This document shows, piece by piece, positions 24,669-38,312 of a stretch of 64,000 nucleotides of DNA (its first letter is position 1; each line of letters begins with the position of its first letter). The stretch is from assembly GCA_000231825.2 (NCBI GenBank), contig JH720319.1, positions 310,001 to 374,000 of the forward strand, read 5' to 3'. This DNA comes from Tetrahymena elliotti 4EA (taxonomy: Eukaryota > Ciliophora > Oligohymenophorea > Hymenostomatida > Tetrahymenidae). The position numbers and the translations under genes were made by a program. Below the pieces are notes generated by a model. That model saw nothing but the letters and a program-made list of their open reading frames with translations, was not told the DNA's origin and ran no database searches.

Positions 24669-25203
24669 TCATACATCTTTTTTTTTATATTTCTTTAAAA
24701 TAGAGAGTCTTTATTGATAAACACAGCATTCTTTTAAGAAACCAATACATTTTTAATGTGATTACACATCCTTTATTTTTGAATTATGCAACCACTCTTA
24801 AATTTCTAAGGTTAAAAAGTATTCTAAAAGCTAGCGGTATCCTTTTTTGTTTATTAAACGAGTGATATAAGTATTATTATATTTAAACTCCTTCATTATA
24901 CGTTTTGTATATTTTATAGCTTATTAATAGGATTTCTGTTTCAAAAATTCTTGAATTATATCCATATTATTTTGATTAAGGATATATTTGAAGAATTATC
25001 TAACAATATTTTTAAATAAATTTGGGTTTAGTTCAAAATCTTAGCATTTTGAAATCTCCATATAGAAAGAGGTAGAGTTATAACTGTGTTCCTCTGACCT
25101 AATAAAATTTTAGTATTTTATATTTATATATTTGATAAAGCTAAGAATATCTACCTTAAATTATCATCTGATTTGAATTACTCTCTGAGTTACTAATTTC
25201 CAT
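24669..25203 (-). CDS. tandem unknown-family protein, copy B
   Basis: Exons 25203-25155 and 25093-24669 give 157 residues. The splice acceptor used here is the CAG ending at 25094; a TAG a few bases upstream would break the frame. The core runs IVRQFFKYIL, FLKQKSYQQAIKYTKRIM, FKYNNTYITRLINKKGYR, LLEYFLTLEIQEWLHNS, CIGFLKECC, ending KYKKKDV, colinear with copy A. The N-terminal tail is much shorter than in copy A, and the first exon (16 codons) is the least certain part. The two copies probably arose by local duplication. Confidence 0.72.
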
Positions 25204-27871
25204 TAGTTTCTAGGGGGCTTTTCTTTTAGTAGATGTACAAAAAATATAAATGGTAGAAAAAAATGAATATGATCTTAAATATATTTTAGGGTTAATTCTT
25301 ACAAAATTAGTGCTAAAGTGTAAAATATTTTGAATAACAAATTATCTATTAGAATTTAGTTTAGATTTATTTGTTGATACTTTATATTTTAAGTAAGGCA
25401 AATCTTAATATATACTAATGTTTATAAAATAATACTTCTTAGAAGTTTTAAGGTAAATGAGAGTAGTCTTGATTCATAGATAAAGGCTGTGTTTTTTAAG
25501 AGAGTAATTAAATTTATTACAATTAAAAAGATTATTCCATTAATAATAATTTGATAAAGAATATTTTACAGTTTAAAATATCAATTAATATTAAATATAT
25601 GTATTACATAGTTGATAGACAATTGAAAAATAGATTAAACACTGTTCAATAATCATTATAACAACTTTATTCTTCTAATTTCTTTTTTACAAAAAGAATT
25701 TTAATTCCAAATGATTAATTTTTAAATATGTAAATTGTCAAATAAATAAAGCAAAAGCTTCAATAAATTGTGAAAATTTAACAATATCAAAAACAAACTT
25801 GATTTTTTTACTCTTTTTTCTCAAAGGTTTTGTTTTTAACTAGAATAAAACAGTTAATTAACAGAAATATTTTTCAAATGCAAATAAATTATTTTGTTGT
25901 TCCTTTATTTTGTATCAGATTAATTTTTTAGAACCAAAATTCTACTAGCCATCAGTTTACAATACTATTAGAGAGTTAATTTATTATCAGTTGTGTAATT
26001 AGAACTCAAAATAATTATTTTATTTTTATTTTTGAATTTAAATAATGATAAGTGAGATCTCAAAATAATATTTTAATGAAGATGCTTCAAAATCAACTTT
26101 ATTAAATTACAAAAATATTCTCTCTAGTGTAAAAAAAGGTAAATAATTATCTGACATTCATAAAAACATTAATTTTTCTAAATATTTTTAATAATTTGTA
26201 GAATATTTTATTATTTCATATTCATTTTTTAAAGATAACCCACTAAGTGAAATATTATTAATATAATAAGGATAAATGGATCATAAAATATTATTGTTTC
26301 CAGCTTGCTTATTTTAAAATAAAATTTGGATCTAGGTTCATTAAAAATTTAGTTGTGCTCTTTAAATAATTTTCTATTTCATAAATTTGATTACTAATAA
26401 TTACCAAAAAATAAATTAGTCAATCGCATTTGAAGATTATAAATCACTCATCTTAAAGAAAGCAAACAAATAAATAAGTTGAAATATTTTAATTAATATA
26501 AATTTACTGATAATTTATTCTGAAAGATTTGTCAACCAATAACTTCTTAAGTAAACGGATTTTAATAATGATAAAATCTTATTAAATCTATTACTATAAT
26601 AATTCCTTAAAATAAATCAACTAATTTTTCTGTCTTTTAATATTTGAAGATATTTCTTAATAGTATTATAAATTAAAATATTCAGTGTCATCAATCAATT
26701 ATTTTAATTTTAAAATGAACAAAAAAATATTGATTAAGATGAAAAAATAAATAAGTTTTTTTAATTACTAAACAAATTAATAACATTTTCATTGAAAACA
26801 AAAAATTCTATTTTAAATTAAATCTTAATAAAAATAAATACTAATTTAATCAAAAGATGAATTTTTTTAGTAGTTTAAGACAATTTATAAATGATTAGAT
26901 GAATTGTTTAATTTTATTTTAAAATATTTATTAGTGTTTAGATATGCCTTATTAAAGAAATTCTATGTAAATAAATAGATATTTGATTTATCAAAAACAT
27001 GAAAATTAAATAGTTATAAAAAATAAAGAGGATTTTTAAACTTTTTGTTGATAAAAAATAATTTAAAATAAATTTTATTTAATTTTTAAAATTTATTAAC
27101 TGAATTTATAAATTCCTTTAGAATAAAAAGACTTTAAAAGTAGGATCCTAATATCATTTAATATTATTTTGATAATACTTTGCTTGATTATAAAAAAGTA
27201 AGGTTCATTTAGAATAAATGCATTCTATTAGTGGTTATTTATTAACCAGAGAAAAAAATAATTTAAGATGCAATATTTAATGAATGATTAATAATAATGT
27301 TGTTAGGAATAATATATCAATTTAGAAGATAATATTAAATTAAAAATATTGGTAATTAAAAGATAGCTATTAATTTTGTTAGATTTATTTTACAAGAATC
27401 TTAGATTGATAGATTGATTACAAATAAATAGTAAATAATCTTTACTTTCTTCTTTAGTTATAATGACAGAATTAGGTTATTACTAAAGTTAAACTTTCTT
27501 AAATGAATAAAATCTTCAAGATTTAAATTATAATTAAATACCATCTCCCTTTTAAAATCAGAGTAATATATATAGTTTATATCATATACAGTATATGGCA
27601 ATATTTATTACACATTTCTAAATTGATTGACTAATTTTTGTTAAGAATCGCTTAGTAGCTAAATATTGTTTAAAATATTTAAATAGGGCAGCTAAAGATG
27701 AATAAAATAAGAGCAATAAATAAATATTAAAATAATCCTTATTATTCTGGTAAATAATTCTAAAATAAATTTAAATTTGTCTATTTAATTTGTTAAAATG
27801 ATATACTATCATTACGATTTAGGAGATAACTACTTACCTAAAAAAATAATTTTTAATTAGGGGGCACAAAG
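25204..27871. other. long AT-rich spacer
   Basis: Mostly featureless DNA of very low GC. One doubtful two-exon ORF lies at 26045-26482 and is listed separately. The promoters of copy B (left end) and of the kinase gene (right end) must lie here. No RNA gene seen. Confidence 0.5.
26045..26482 (+). CDS. doubtful small hypothetical protein
   Basis: ATG 26045, a well-formed 63-base intron (26139-26201, GTAAAT..TGTAG) and a second exon to TGA at 26480 join in frame to 124 residues. Exon 1 (MISEISKQYFNEDASKSTLL) looks like protein. Exon 2 is Ile/Phe/Leu-rich with weak coding character. No motif is recognised and GC is close to background. It may be real or chance. Confidence 0.3.
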
Positions 27872-30800
27872 ATGAAGGTGAATGACTCAGGAAATATAAA
27901 TAGCAATAGATAATAAAGTTCTAATTCACCATTTAGATTGATAAGTATAGCAAATGAATTCATTTTTATCTTATAAATAAACATCCCTGTCCAAATTGAA
28001 TAATTTGATTTGTCAAAATAAATGTAAAGAATTATTTTATTTACAAATTAGACTCTAATTCTAATAGGAACAATGTGCTCATCAGAGAATCATAATAAAG
28101 CCTCTAGAATGATTAAGAAAAAAAGCAAAATGCTTTAGAAAATTCCCCTCAAATAAAATAATCTACTGCGTTTTGCACTTAAAAGACAAGTCCAAGGATT
28201 CCAAATAAAGCAAATATTAAATAATAATCAAAACTGCAAGATATATTTCATTTATATAATATTAATTTACAAAACTAGCCATTTCCATAGTATCAAATGT
28301 AACTGCAGTAAAATAAATACCAGCATAGGGTTAATGTATAATCATCTTTAGGGTCTAGTAATTACTAAGCACAAGTAGCTCTAAATTAAAATTTTAATGG
28401 AAACTAAAACGTATATGATCCTTAAATATAAGGGAGTCCAAACTAACAAGATATGTAATACAAATAATCTTTAGAATAAATAACAGAAAGCGGTGTTGAA
28501 TCAACTAATCCTACTTAAGCAAATATTCCTTTTGTGTATGCAGATTAGGATAAAATTGATAAAAGAGAAAAAGTGCCCTAAAATATATAATAAATGATAA
28601 TAAAATAATAAATTAAGACAAGATCTACTTCAAGAAAAAAGGGAAGAAGTATAGCTTCAAGTTCATTAGGAAAATAACAAAAGTTAATATATTTGCCATA
28701 TGCTTAAAAACCACCTACAACTTAGCCTTCTTCTAATAGATACAACTAAAAATTAAACTCCAATAATCTAATTAATAATTAAAGCTAAAAAAGTAATCGA
28801 GTCGTTCGTTACTAAACAGAGATAAACTACACTGATAATGGAAATGATGTACATTTTTATTTTGTATTTCAAAAAAATAATTAAAAAAACAGTTAAATTT
28901 TTACCAATCAAAATTCTCACATTTCAGACAAAAAATTGTTAATTTAAGCAATGTCAGCAAGTAAGTTGTTTTCTTCTCAAAGAAAAAATCTTTTAAAAGA
29001 AATTAAATTAAAAATCAGAAAAGATTTTACTAATTTTATCTCCTCATTACAAGACATTTTAATTTAGAAACAATTTTTCATTTTTTAATTCTAATTTTTT
29101 AACTTAAGAAAGTTAAAATAAAATCTTTTTTGTCTTTTTATTTTGATTGTGATTGATTAAAGATAAAATAATAGTAATAGAGCTTAAATAAGAAATGTTT
29201 ATTATCTAAATTATTTATTAAAAAAATAATTAGAAATCAACATAGAATTTGAGCTGTGTAAACACAAGGGTTAAAACACCAGATCATTTACATTAAAGAA
29301 AAGATAGTATGGAAAGTATAGTGATGGGGTAAGAGTAAGTGAATAATACCAGCTAGGTTATGCAAACAAATAATAGTATTCTTAATTCTCATCAAAATAT
29401 GGTTACTATAAAAAGTTTAGGAGGATAGCCATAAACTATGGATAACATAAATAGTTCATAAGTATTGAATCAAGTTTGTAGTGCTAATTAATCTTTTAAT
29501 ACTATTTCAATTAATTAAATTGCTAATTCTTAAAATAACACTCCTCAAAGAATTAGAGGGGCAAATAAATACTAAAATCCATCAATTATAAAATTTAATA
29601 ATATAAATAATAGTAATAACAGCTTGGTTTACTAAAATGATTAATCACCAATTTAAAACTATAATGAAGGCATATGCTTTAACTCTTAAACAAACGTGTT
29701 TTTACCATCACATAGATCAGAAAGAAATGAAACTAGCCCAATATCTAATAATAACTTAGGAGGAATTTCAGGCTCTAATGCATCTTGCAGAACCCCTCAA
29801 ACTTAGATATCTGGAATGACTCCAATAAACTCTACAAAAAACTATTACTTTTCTTTACCTCATAGCAATCCTCAAGATAAACCAAAATCAGCTCTGAGTT
29901 TTTACAAGGTGAAGACAATACAATAATAAGATACAGTAAGAAGAAATTAAATGACAATGGATTAATTTTAAATATTAGATACTTTAGGCAAAGGTTCTTA
30001 TGCCTCAGTAAAGTTAGCAGTAGATAAAAGAACAAATTAAAAGATAGCTATAAAAGTTTATGAAAAATTTAAACTAACAGATCCTAATAAATTTAAAAAT
30101 GTTAGAAGAGAAATAAATATTTTATCTAAAATGACTCATGAAAATATAATTAGACTTTATCATGTCATTGATACAGTTTCTAGTGTATGAATAATAATAT
30201 TTCATTTAAATAAAAATATATTTATGTATTTTTAATAGTTAAATTTAGTAATGGAGTACATAGGAAACAATAGTTTATATAATTACCTCAGAGCTAAAAG
30301 GAAAAACTAACTCTAAATGAATTAAATTAGAAAAATATTTATATAAATTATTTCTGGAATCTAATATATGCACAATAAAAATGTTTGTCATAGAGATATT
30401 AAACTTGAAAATATTCTTATTGATGATGATCTTAACTTAAAAATTATTGATTTTGGATTTGCTGTTGTTTCACCAATGGAAAGAAAGTTGGACACCTTCT
30501 GTGGAACTCCTTCTTACATGTCACCAGAAATAGTTTTAAAAAAAGATTATATAGGATAGTATGTAGATGTTTGGACTTGTGGAGTAGTGCTTTACATATT
30601 AATATGTGGTAAATTCCCATTTAAAGGTAATAATTAATTAATAAATAAATATTTTTTACAAACATTAATTAAATGATTAATCAATTTTTTTTGTAAAGGA
30701 GCTGATGAAAAAGAATTATATAGAAAAATTAGTAAGCATCAATATGAAATACCTTCTTTTGTAGAGAAAGGAGCTAGGTCACTAATATAAAGACTACTTT

Positions 30801-31114
30801 CTTTTATTCCAGAAGATAGGCCTGCTTGTTCTGAAGTAAAAATAATTTATTTTAAGCATACTTTAAGAAAATAAAAACTAATTTAGATTTTTATCAATTT
30901 TATAAGTAATTGAATTTTGCATGAATAAATTAATCTAATTTTTAATTTGATTTAGATATTAAAAGATAAATGGTTAACTTAATTTGATGAAACAATCAAT
31001 GTTAATGAATAGTAAGAGGCAGCATAATTAATAAAATAGTAAGATGAAGATATTATTTTAGAATAAAAAGAAGATTCTTAAAATATGATATAAAAAAGTA
31101 AAGACTTAGAATGA
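27872..31114 (+). CDS. Ser/Thr protein kinase with long Gln/Asn-rich N-terminus
   Basis: Exons 27872-27944, 28052-28848, 28928-28960, 29234-30184, 30239-30626, 30699-30835 and 30956-31114 join in frame to 845 residues. Residues 1-545 are Gln/Asn/Ser-rich and disordered, with basic patches. The kinase domain (~546-802) is complete: LGKGSYASV, IAIKVYEKF, HRDIKLEN (catalytic Asp671), IIDFGFAVV, GTPSYMSPE and DVWTCGVVLYILICGKFPF. It looks CAMK/AMPK-like and should be active. Joining the N-terminal part (27872-28848) to the kinase rests on a 33-base exon and matching phases. The alternative is two genes, the second starting at ATG 29309 and giving 519 residues. Codons just upstream of 29309 read as protein, which favours one gene. 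Intron 1 also has an alternative placement. Confidence 0.82.
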
Positions 31115-32355
31115 TTTCAATACATCTCAAAAAAGACAAAATAATACATTTAGTCAAATAGAAATTGAAAAGGAAATAATTTGTTTTAAATCATTAAAAA
31201 TTGTTTCTCACTAAAAAAATTACTTCAGCTAAATTTTATTCTATTTCAAATAAACTTTATTTTTTAATTTTATATTAAAGTAAAATATTATTTATATGAT
31301 TTGTCTTATTTTCTATTATTTATTTAACAACAAGCCTCTTGAATGAAATTCGCTTGTAGTAATTTAAATAAAAAATTATTGTTAAAAATCTCACAATTAT
31401 ATTTAACAAAAAATATACCTTAATCTAATTAAATTCTTTTCCTATAATCATTTTTTACTTTTTTTAATAAAATTAAAATTTTAATAATAAGATATATTTT
31501 ATCCAATAAATCAAGTTTGCTCATAGTATCTTTTTTAAAATAATTTTTGATCATTTCAAAATTTTTAACACAAAAAATCAAATAAAATTTTAGATAATTC
31601 CATAAAAATAATCTTTATTTTTTAATTTTAAAATAATAATTATTTTTCATATTTGTTTTCTAATGAATTTTATGAGTTGTAACATAGATTAGATTTTAAT
31701 AAAAAAAATTTGTTTTGTAATTTATTTTTTCTCTTCAATTTTATTCTAAATATTTTGTGAAGTTATAAGGATTTATTTTGAATTTCAAACTTCTTTTTTA
31801 TTTGAATTAAATGCTTTTTGGATGAAGACTTTTTTTCATTTGAAATTAGTATTTTTACGATTTAGATTAATTTGACGAGTTAATGATAACTAACAATTTA
31901 AATTACTTCAGGATTTTGGGACAATGTTTTTAAACGATTATGAAGAAAATTATGCACCAGTATGAATTTTTTAATATCGAAATTATAAATATAATTTAAT
32001 TATAAAAATAAGTCAAATATTTGATTGGATCTTATTAAAGTAAATAGTTTCCATTCTATTTAAAATGTCATGAATTTTGTTAATTTAAAATTAAAGTGAT
32101 TATGAAATTATTAATTTTTTTGGTTGATAAAATCTCTAGTTCTTATAATTAAGAGAGATTAACATAATATTAATGATGTTAAATGATAGTTGAAATTTAA
32201 AGTTTGTCAGCAGAATATCTAATAATAAAAATAATACCACAATATTTAAGTGTTTTTTGATTAAGAAAAAATTAAAAAAAGAAAAGAAGAAGTCTAACAA
32301 CTATATCTAAATCAGATTCTTAGAGTTAACTATTCTATAGCCTCATACCAATCAA
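31115..32355. other. spacer between kinase and pseudokinase B
   Basis: AT-rich with no gene seen. A CCAAT-type sequence (GATCCAATCAAA on the minus strand, 32017-32028) lies ~330 bases before the pseudokinase start and resembles the element upstream of H2A.Z, but its orientation is opposite. Confidence 0.5.
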
Positions 32356-35300
32356 ATGAGTTAAAATTAGGAAAATAATATTGTTGATTTAAAAGCCATT
32401 ACTGTGCCATCTTGGCAATAAGCATTTAGAGATTTTCATACCTAAGCAATTGCAGATCTTCTTTAAAACGATCAAAATCTTAATAATTCGCGTTTGAAAT
32501 ATTTTATTAAAGGATAGTTTTATGAACATGGATTGAATTAATATGAATAAAGCATTGAAAAAGCAATTGAGTGTTATTTGCAAGGAGCTAAAATGTCTGA
32601 TCCACTATGCTGCTATAGGCTTGCAGAAGCATACAGTCACTAGGTAATTTGAAAAAAAAAGAACTTAAATAATTATTATTTCAGATAAGAGTTTTGAAAG
32701 CTTTGAAAAAAATAGTTTATCTGATATAGTAAATTCCAACTAAAATGATTTTTGTTTAGAATATAAAAACAATTTTATATTTATTAATCAATAGGAAAAC
32801 CCTTTGAAGATAGTTCCTGATTTTGAAGATAATTTATATTATTAAGTTATGACCATGTGCTTCACTTAGCTTTATTATGGTGTTCCCTTATTCAACTGCG
32901 AATCTTGGTTTTAAAATTATTTGCAAATTGACCCTGAAATGAACACATTAAATAGAGTTGTGCGCTAAAATGTAAAGGATAGAACTCTGTATGCTAGTGA
33001 ATTTTAAAATGAATACTCTGTGCAAACTTTAATAAAATTACTCTTGACTATGAGAACTCACAGTGTAGATTTAAATTCGAAAGAGAGCGTTGAAAGCGAA
33101 AAAGCTAGAGTTTAAGAAATCTATGATAAGATTATCGAATTTCTAAGCTAAAACATTCAAAAGAGAGCAGAAGACCCATAAAACACTTCTTCTTTCTCAT
33201 ATGATATCTTGCTCTACTTATTTGCCTCTGAATCCTTTAATTCAGATAAAAGGGTTGATTCTTGCCTCTAAATTCTCTTGCAATATCCTAGATTTTTAGT
33301 TTCAGCTACAGACAGACTTTATTAAGAAATTGAAATAATTTCTTTATCAGAATTAGATAATCTCTTCTTTTCTCATATGAGATTTGTTTTGATCGAAATT
33401 CACAATATTTCTAAAATGCTTAGAAATTTAGAAAAGGAATAAGACAGGTAGGATTATGAAAAATTGCTTGAAGTACTTGAAAAAACTTTTGAAGCTGTAT
33501 ACAAATTTAAATAAGAAGGAAAAATCAAAGAACAAGGAGATATCATTTTCATTACAAGGTAAAAAAAAAATTTGATTTCTTTTAAGTATTCTCTCAAACC
33601 ATCTTTTTATGGTTGATTTTTAATGCACTTAAAAAGTTAAAATTATTTTTCTATCAATCAATTTATGATTAATTTTTAAAATATTTCAATAGACACTATG
33701 CTGAGTTAGTAAGTAAAAAAGGAACAAAATAGGGAATAGAAAAAGCTATTGAAATTCAATTGTAAGAACTAGACTTACAAAATCAAGGCGATGAGTAGTT
33801 AGCTTTCTGTTATTATAAATTAGGTTCATTCTACAAAAAAATGCTTACATTTAAGAATTTAAAGAGTGAAAATTATAGTCAGTAGCCTGAAATACTATTA
33901 AATGGAGAAAAGAGTAATGAAGACGACTTTCTTGAATAATTAAGCGAAAAGATGAAAAAGTATTTTGAGAAAGCTGAGGCCTTATATAACTCTAGAGTGA
34001 AGAATATTAATGAATAACCTCTATCTAAAATGTTGAGCACATTCTACCTAGGACGTATTCACTAAAAAATAAAGTCAAATAACAATGTAGCTTATAGATA
34101 TTTCTTTAAAGTTTTGCAAATTTATAATTAAAATTCAAGCTTATTATCTAACTGCAGAACTCTTTAATTTGAAATTGCATATCTAAAGTCTCTCAAACGC
34201 TTAAATGGAATACAATAAACTGACCCTAACTTATATTTATAAAATTATATAACCTTAAATAATTAAGCAGTTAATCACAGTACTAGCCACAATGGTTACT
34301 CAAACACCTAAAACCCAAATTTAAATGATACAAACTCTTTTATGATCAATAAAAATGATTAAAATAATTCCATGCATTCTAATTTTCATGACACTTAGTC
34401 TATTAACAAGAAAAATGCAAATCAACAATAAATGGATATTTATTAAAGTAGTATTTATCAAGGTGCTAGAATGATGGCTCCATGTGGTACTTTACAAACT
34501 ATGGGATCTTACAGAGCTATGAACCATATGTAAAATGTTAAAGATGATTAAAATTTTGCTTCAGGATTAGCAAAAGCATTCCAAAGAGAATACATATTTG
34601 AAATACCAGCTAAAGAGATAAGAATTAAGAGTATGATGCGTAAAGGATAATTTGGCTCTGTGCACACAATTATGTATAAGGATGAGTTATATGCAGCAAA
34701 ATAAATTTAATTTGTCCCAAGAAGTTTCTATGATAAGCTTTTAGAAGAACTTAAAAGCAATCTAGAAGTTGTCCATCCTACATTGTTCCCTATCCTTGCT
34801 GTAACTAAGTGGTATTCAAGCAAAGAACATAGGACATCTAAAGATCCTATAAATATTTTACTTATCATGGATTTGAAAAAAAGTAACTTGGAATAAGTGC
34901 TTTAAGAAAATTTAATACTCTCTTAATCAATTGCATTCAGAATAGCTAGCTAAGTATGCAGCGGTATCTGTGCGTTACATGATCACGATATTATCCATAC
35001 AAATATCAAGTTGAAAAATATTTTAATAGATTCTAATTTTAATGCATTTATTTCTGATTGGGGAATTTCTCATCTTTTTTCAAATGAAATAGATCGTAAC
35101 TTAGATGAATTTACAACTTCTTTAGCTTTTGCTGCTCCTGAATTATAAGCATAAGGAATTTCACTAGAGAGAGGTAGCATCAGTAGTAAATCATAACTTT
35201 AAGAAAATTTAAGTGCTAACTTCAGTTAAAATGCCAATGCATACTTCTCATCTAGTAATGAAAACAATAACCCTAATAAAGAAAATGTGTTTGAAGAAAA

Positions 35301-35598
35301 TGTTGTACGTACTTCTAGAATGAGTAATTTCTCTAAAGAATCTGATGTTTGGTCCTTTGGTGTTGTTCTTTTGTGCCTATTTTTTGAATTTTATCCTAAC
35401 CAAAAGAGCATCAAAGACATAAACTTATATAATGGTGTGAATATCCAAAACTGCAATCCAAAACTCTAGTAAGTATACTCTCTAATTTAAGATATGCTTA
35501 AAATATAACCTTCTCAACGTATTTCAATGAGCTAAGTTCAACAAAGACTTTAATAAATGCAAATATTTTTTGATTCAGGAAATAACTATGAAAACTGA
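32356..35598 (+). CDS. SEL1/TPR-repeat pseudokinase B
   Basis: Exons 32356-32643, 32795-33558 and 33693-35598 join in frame to 985 residues. Residues ~40-95 show a SEL1 repeat (FIKGQFYEHGLNQYEQS, AIECYLQGAKM, CYRLAEAYSH). A second block (~360-480) has GIEKAIEIQLQEL, AFCYYKLGSFYKK and MLSTFYLGRIH. An Asn-rich linker follows. The kinase fold spans ~670-965: RKGQFGSVHTIMY, YAAKQI (Lys687), a catalytic loop HTNIKLKN in which the catalytic Asp is Asn788, DWG (Asp806), AAPEL, and DVWSFGVVLLCLFFEFYP. An Asn/Ser-rich insert sits between APE and the F-helix. Without the HRD aspartate it is predicted inactive; Lys and the Mg-binding Asp remain, so ATP binding is possible. It is a paralogue of the gene at 15851-18782. 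Confidence 0.88.
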
Positions 35599-37416
35599 TA
35601 GATCCAAAAATCTAATTAAAAAGAACACAACTAAATTAAAACTGTTTAATTATAAAATAAATTAGAATCTGAAAGAAAAATATATATTAAAAATTAATTA
35701 GACTATAATCATTATTAAAAATAATTATTCATTCAATATTTTTAACACTCTTTTATTGTTTATATGTATGTATTCTCATGTTTATAATTAATCTTATTTT
35801 ATCAATAGTCTTTTATTTTTTAATTATTTCTCTTCATTTTCATTTTATTTTGTTAAAACCTTATTTAATTTACTTAAAATAAACAATGAAAGCTGCTTAT
35901 TTCTAAATCTAATTAAAACTTTTTACTAAAATAAATTTGAAGTGGATTGAAAAAATAAGTAAAAACCAAACTATTAATAGTTGTTTATTTATCCAATAAT
36001 TTCTTAAAATTACTAAATTATTTTCACTTATTTACCTTATAATGTCTTTACTACTAAATTTAAATTTACACCTAAATAAAAAATAAAATACCAATTTAAT
36101 CTATTTTAATATATATTTTACAGTTATTTTTATTATTTTAAAAATTATCCTGACATATCATTTTATTTCCATTTTATTACAATTTTTTATTTTAAAATGT
36201 TAGTGTTTATTTAGCAAGTAAAAATTTTTAAGCTCAATATTCATTATAAAAACTGATTTATTCTTAAAAATTAAAATCTAAAGAATTTAAAAAAATAAAT
36301 TGAAGTGAAATAGTAATAATAAATCTATTTTAATATCTTAATAATAAATATTTTAAATTTTTAAATAATTAATCAAGTTTAAGTATTTTATGTATCTTTT
36401 TTGACTAAATTATTTTATTTTAAAGCTGAATAAAAACCATTATTTTAGTTTGAATTATTTTTGTTGATATTTAAATGAAAATTTAAGAAATTGTTAAAAA
36501 ATATTAGTAGAAGATCTTTCAAATATAAATGTAATAGTTGATATTGAAAATAAATTATTGAGTGTAAAAATGTTAATCTAAATTATAATTTATTAAATAT
36601 GTTCAAGATTTATGAGGCTTTGAACTCATGCCTATTGTTTAGTTGATTTAAGGAAACTAGGTTGAATCCTTAAGAGCTATAGTGTTTTAGAAGAATTTTT
36701 GAAAAAAGTGTATTTCTTTTATTGAAAATGAGAGATCTAATTTAATAATTGATAAATTTCTAAAAAGAAATTAAAAAACGAGAAAGATGAGAATTATAAA
36801 TGTAGAAGTAGACTAAAAAGTAAATGCTTAGTTCTTAAAAATTAAAATAATAAATCTATATTAGTTGATTTGGTGTAAAATTAAAATATGTTATGTTATT
36901 TAGAAAAAGGATTAGTAGTTTTTATAAAAATTAAAAATAGGAAAGTTTGGTAAGAATGTATCATATAGGTGATTATGGTTGGTCATTAGATAAATAAAAA
37001 TTTTGTTGTTTTAATTTCATCAAAATTAAATGTAAGAAATTTATATAATAATTGTTTGCTGGATAATAATGAAGTGAAAAAGAAAGGATTTATTTAGATT
37101 TGAAGATTTGTGCGGGAAAACGCTTTGTAGAGTAATAGAAGTATTAATATAAGACTATATTAACAAAGAAGAAAACGAAGGAAGAAATTTCAAAAAGAGA
37201 CTCTTAGATTCAATTGATTTCATTCAATTTTGAATAAAATTACAAAAAATGAAAATAAAAATTTGGAACTCATAAAATGGTCAGAGGAATTCAAAATTTT
37301 GTAAATAAAGGTTTTGAAAGGCGTATGTTGCATTAAAAGTGTGCGCTCATAAAAAAAGTAAAATGGCATACAGAATCGAGAGGACAGGTCTTGTAGAAGA
37401 AAAAAGGGGTAAAAAA

Positions 37417-37442
37417 AGAAGGGATTAATTCAGATCCCCTCT
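37417..37442. other. hairpin followed by T-run
   Basis: AGA-GGGAT (37417-37425, one mismatched A) pairs with ATCCC-TCT (37434-37442, one mismatched C) around an 8-base loop. A T-rich run follows within 20 bases on the plus strand. It could be the 3' end of a short RNA. No family recognised. Confidence 0.35.
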
Positions 37443-38312
37443 CTTTGCTTTTATTTTTAGAAAGAGAAAATCAATATTTAAAAAGAAAGGAATGCAATCA
37501 AAAAAGCAAGAGAGAAATTTTAAACTTATTAAGAAAGATTTATTTTTTTCTTTTTATTAAACACTAACCGCCTCCTTGCTATCGATTGCGCAGAATCTCT
37601 TTGTTTCTCAAAATTTTATTATAAAATCTATATTTTCAAAAATTCATTTTTATTTTATTTTGAAAGATTTATGCCTACTATATTTTTGTTAAGATTTTTT
37701 GTCAGTTTTTTTGGTAGGTAGTGAAAGATTTATTTATTATATTTTAAAAATGCAAAAGAAAAAAAACAATCCATATAATATAACTTATTCAATCCCACTC
37801 CGCTAACTTGCTCTTGGTAACTTCATAGAGTCATTGCTGAAAGGAAGCTTAATTATTCCATCCAAATTTATGTCTGCCTCAAATAGGAGGAATTTATTGC
37901 TTAGAGTGCAGTGTTCCTCATTTTTTAGATATTTTGATACAGTTCTAAATACTTCTATTCATTTTGCTGGTTTGTACAGATCAAATTGAATAAAAAGTAA
38001 AGCAAGACATACAGACTTAATTAAAAAAAAGAAGAAAATGAAAGCATTAAAAAGGCAGTTAAAATGGATTGGAGCTCAAAAGATGATGAGGGATTTAGAA
38101 TTAAAATGAATTTAGAATATATTTAAAAAGAAATATTGTAAAAAAAAATGAAGAAAGATTAAAAAACTCTATCAGAATCATCCTTAATACACATACTCTA
38201 CTTTAATCAAAACACATATTATTGAACTAGTAAGAAGAAAGTACATTGAAATAGCACATACACAAATACATATACATTTTTGTTATTTTTTCACTCAAAA
38301 GCTTATAGCTGT

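Noticed and set aside
32686..32729. possible extra exon inside the first intron of pseudokinase B
   Set aside because: It is preceded by an acceptor-like TTTCAG, but its length of 44 bases breaks the reading frame and direct splicing 32643 to 32795 is in phase.
36600..36680. tRNA-like look (GAACTCATGCC, then GGTTGAATCC)
   Set aside because: The arms do not pair into a cloverleaf and the acceptor ends are not complementary. I found no convincing tRNA anywhere in the window.
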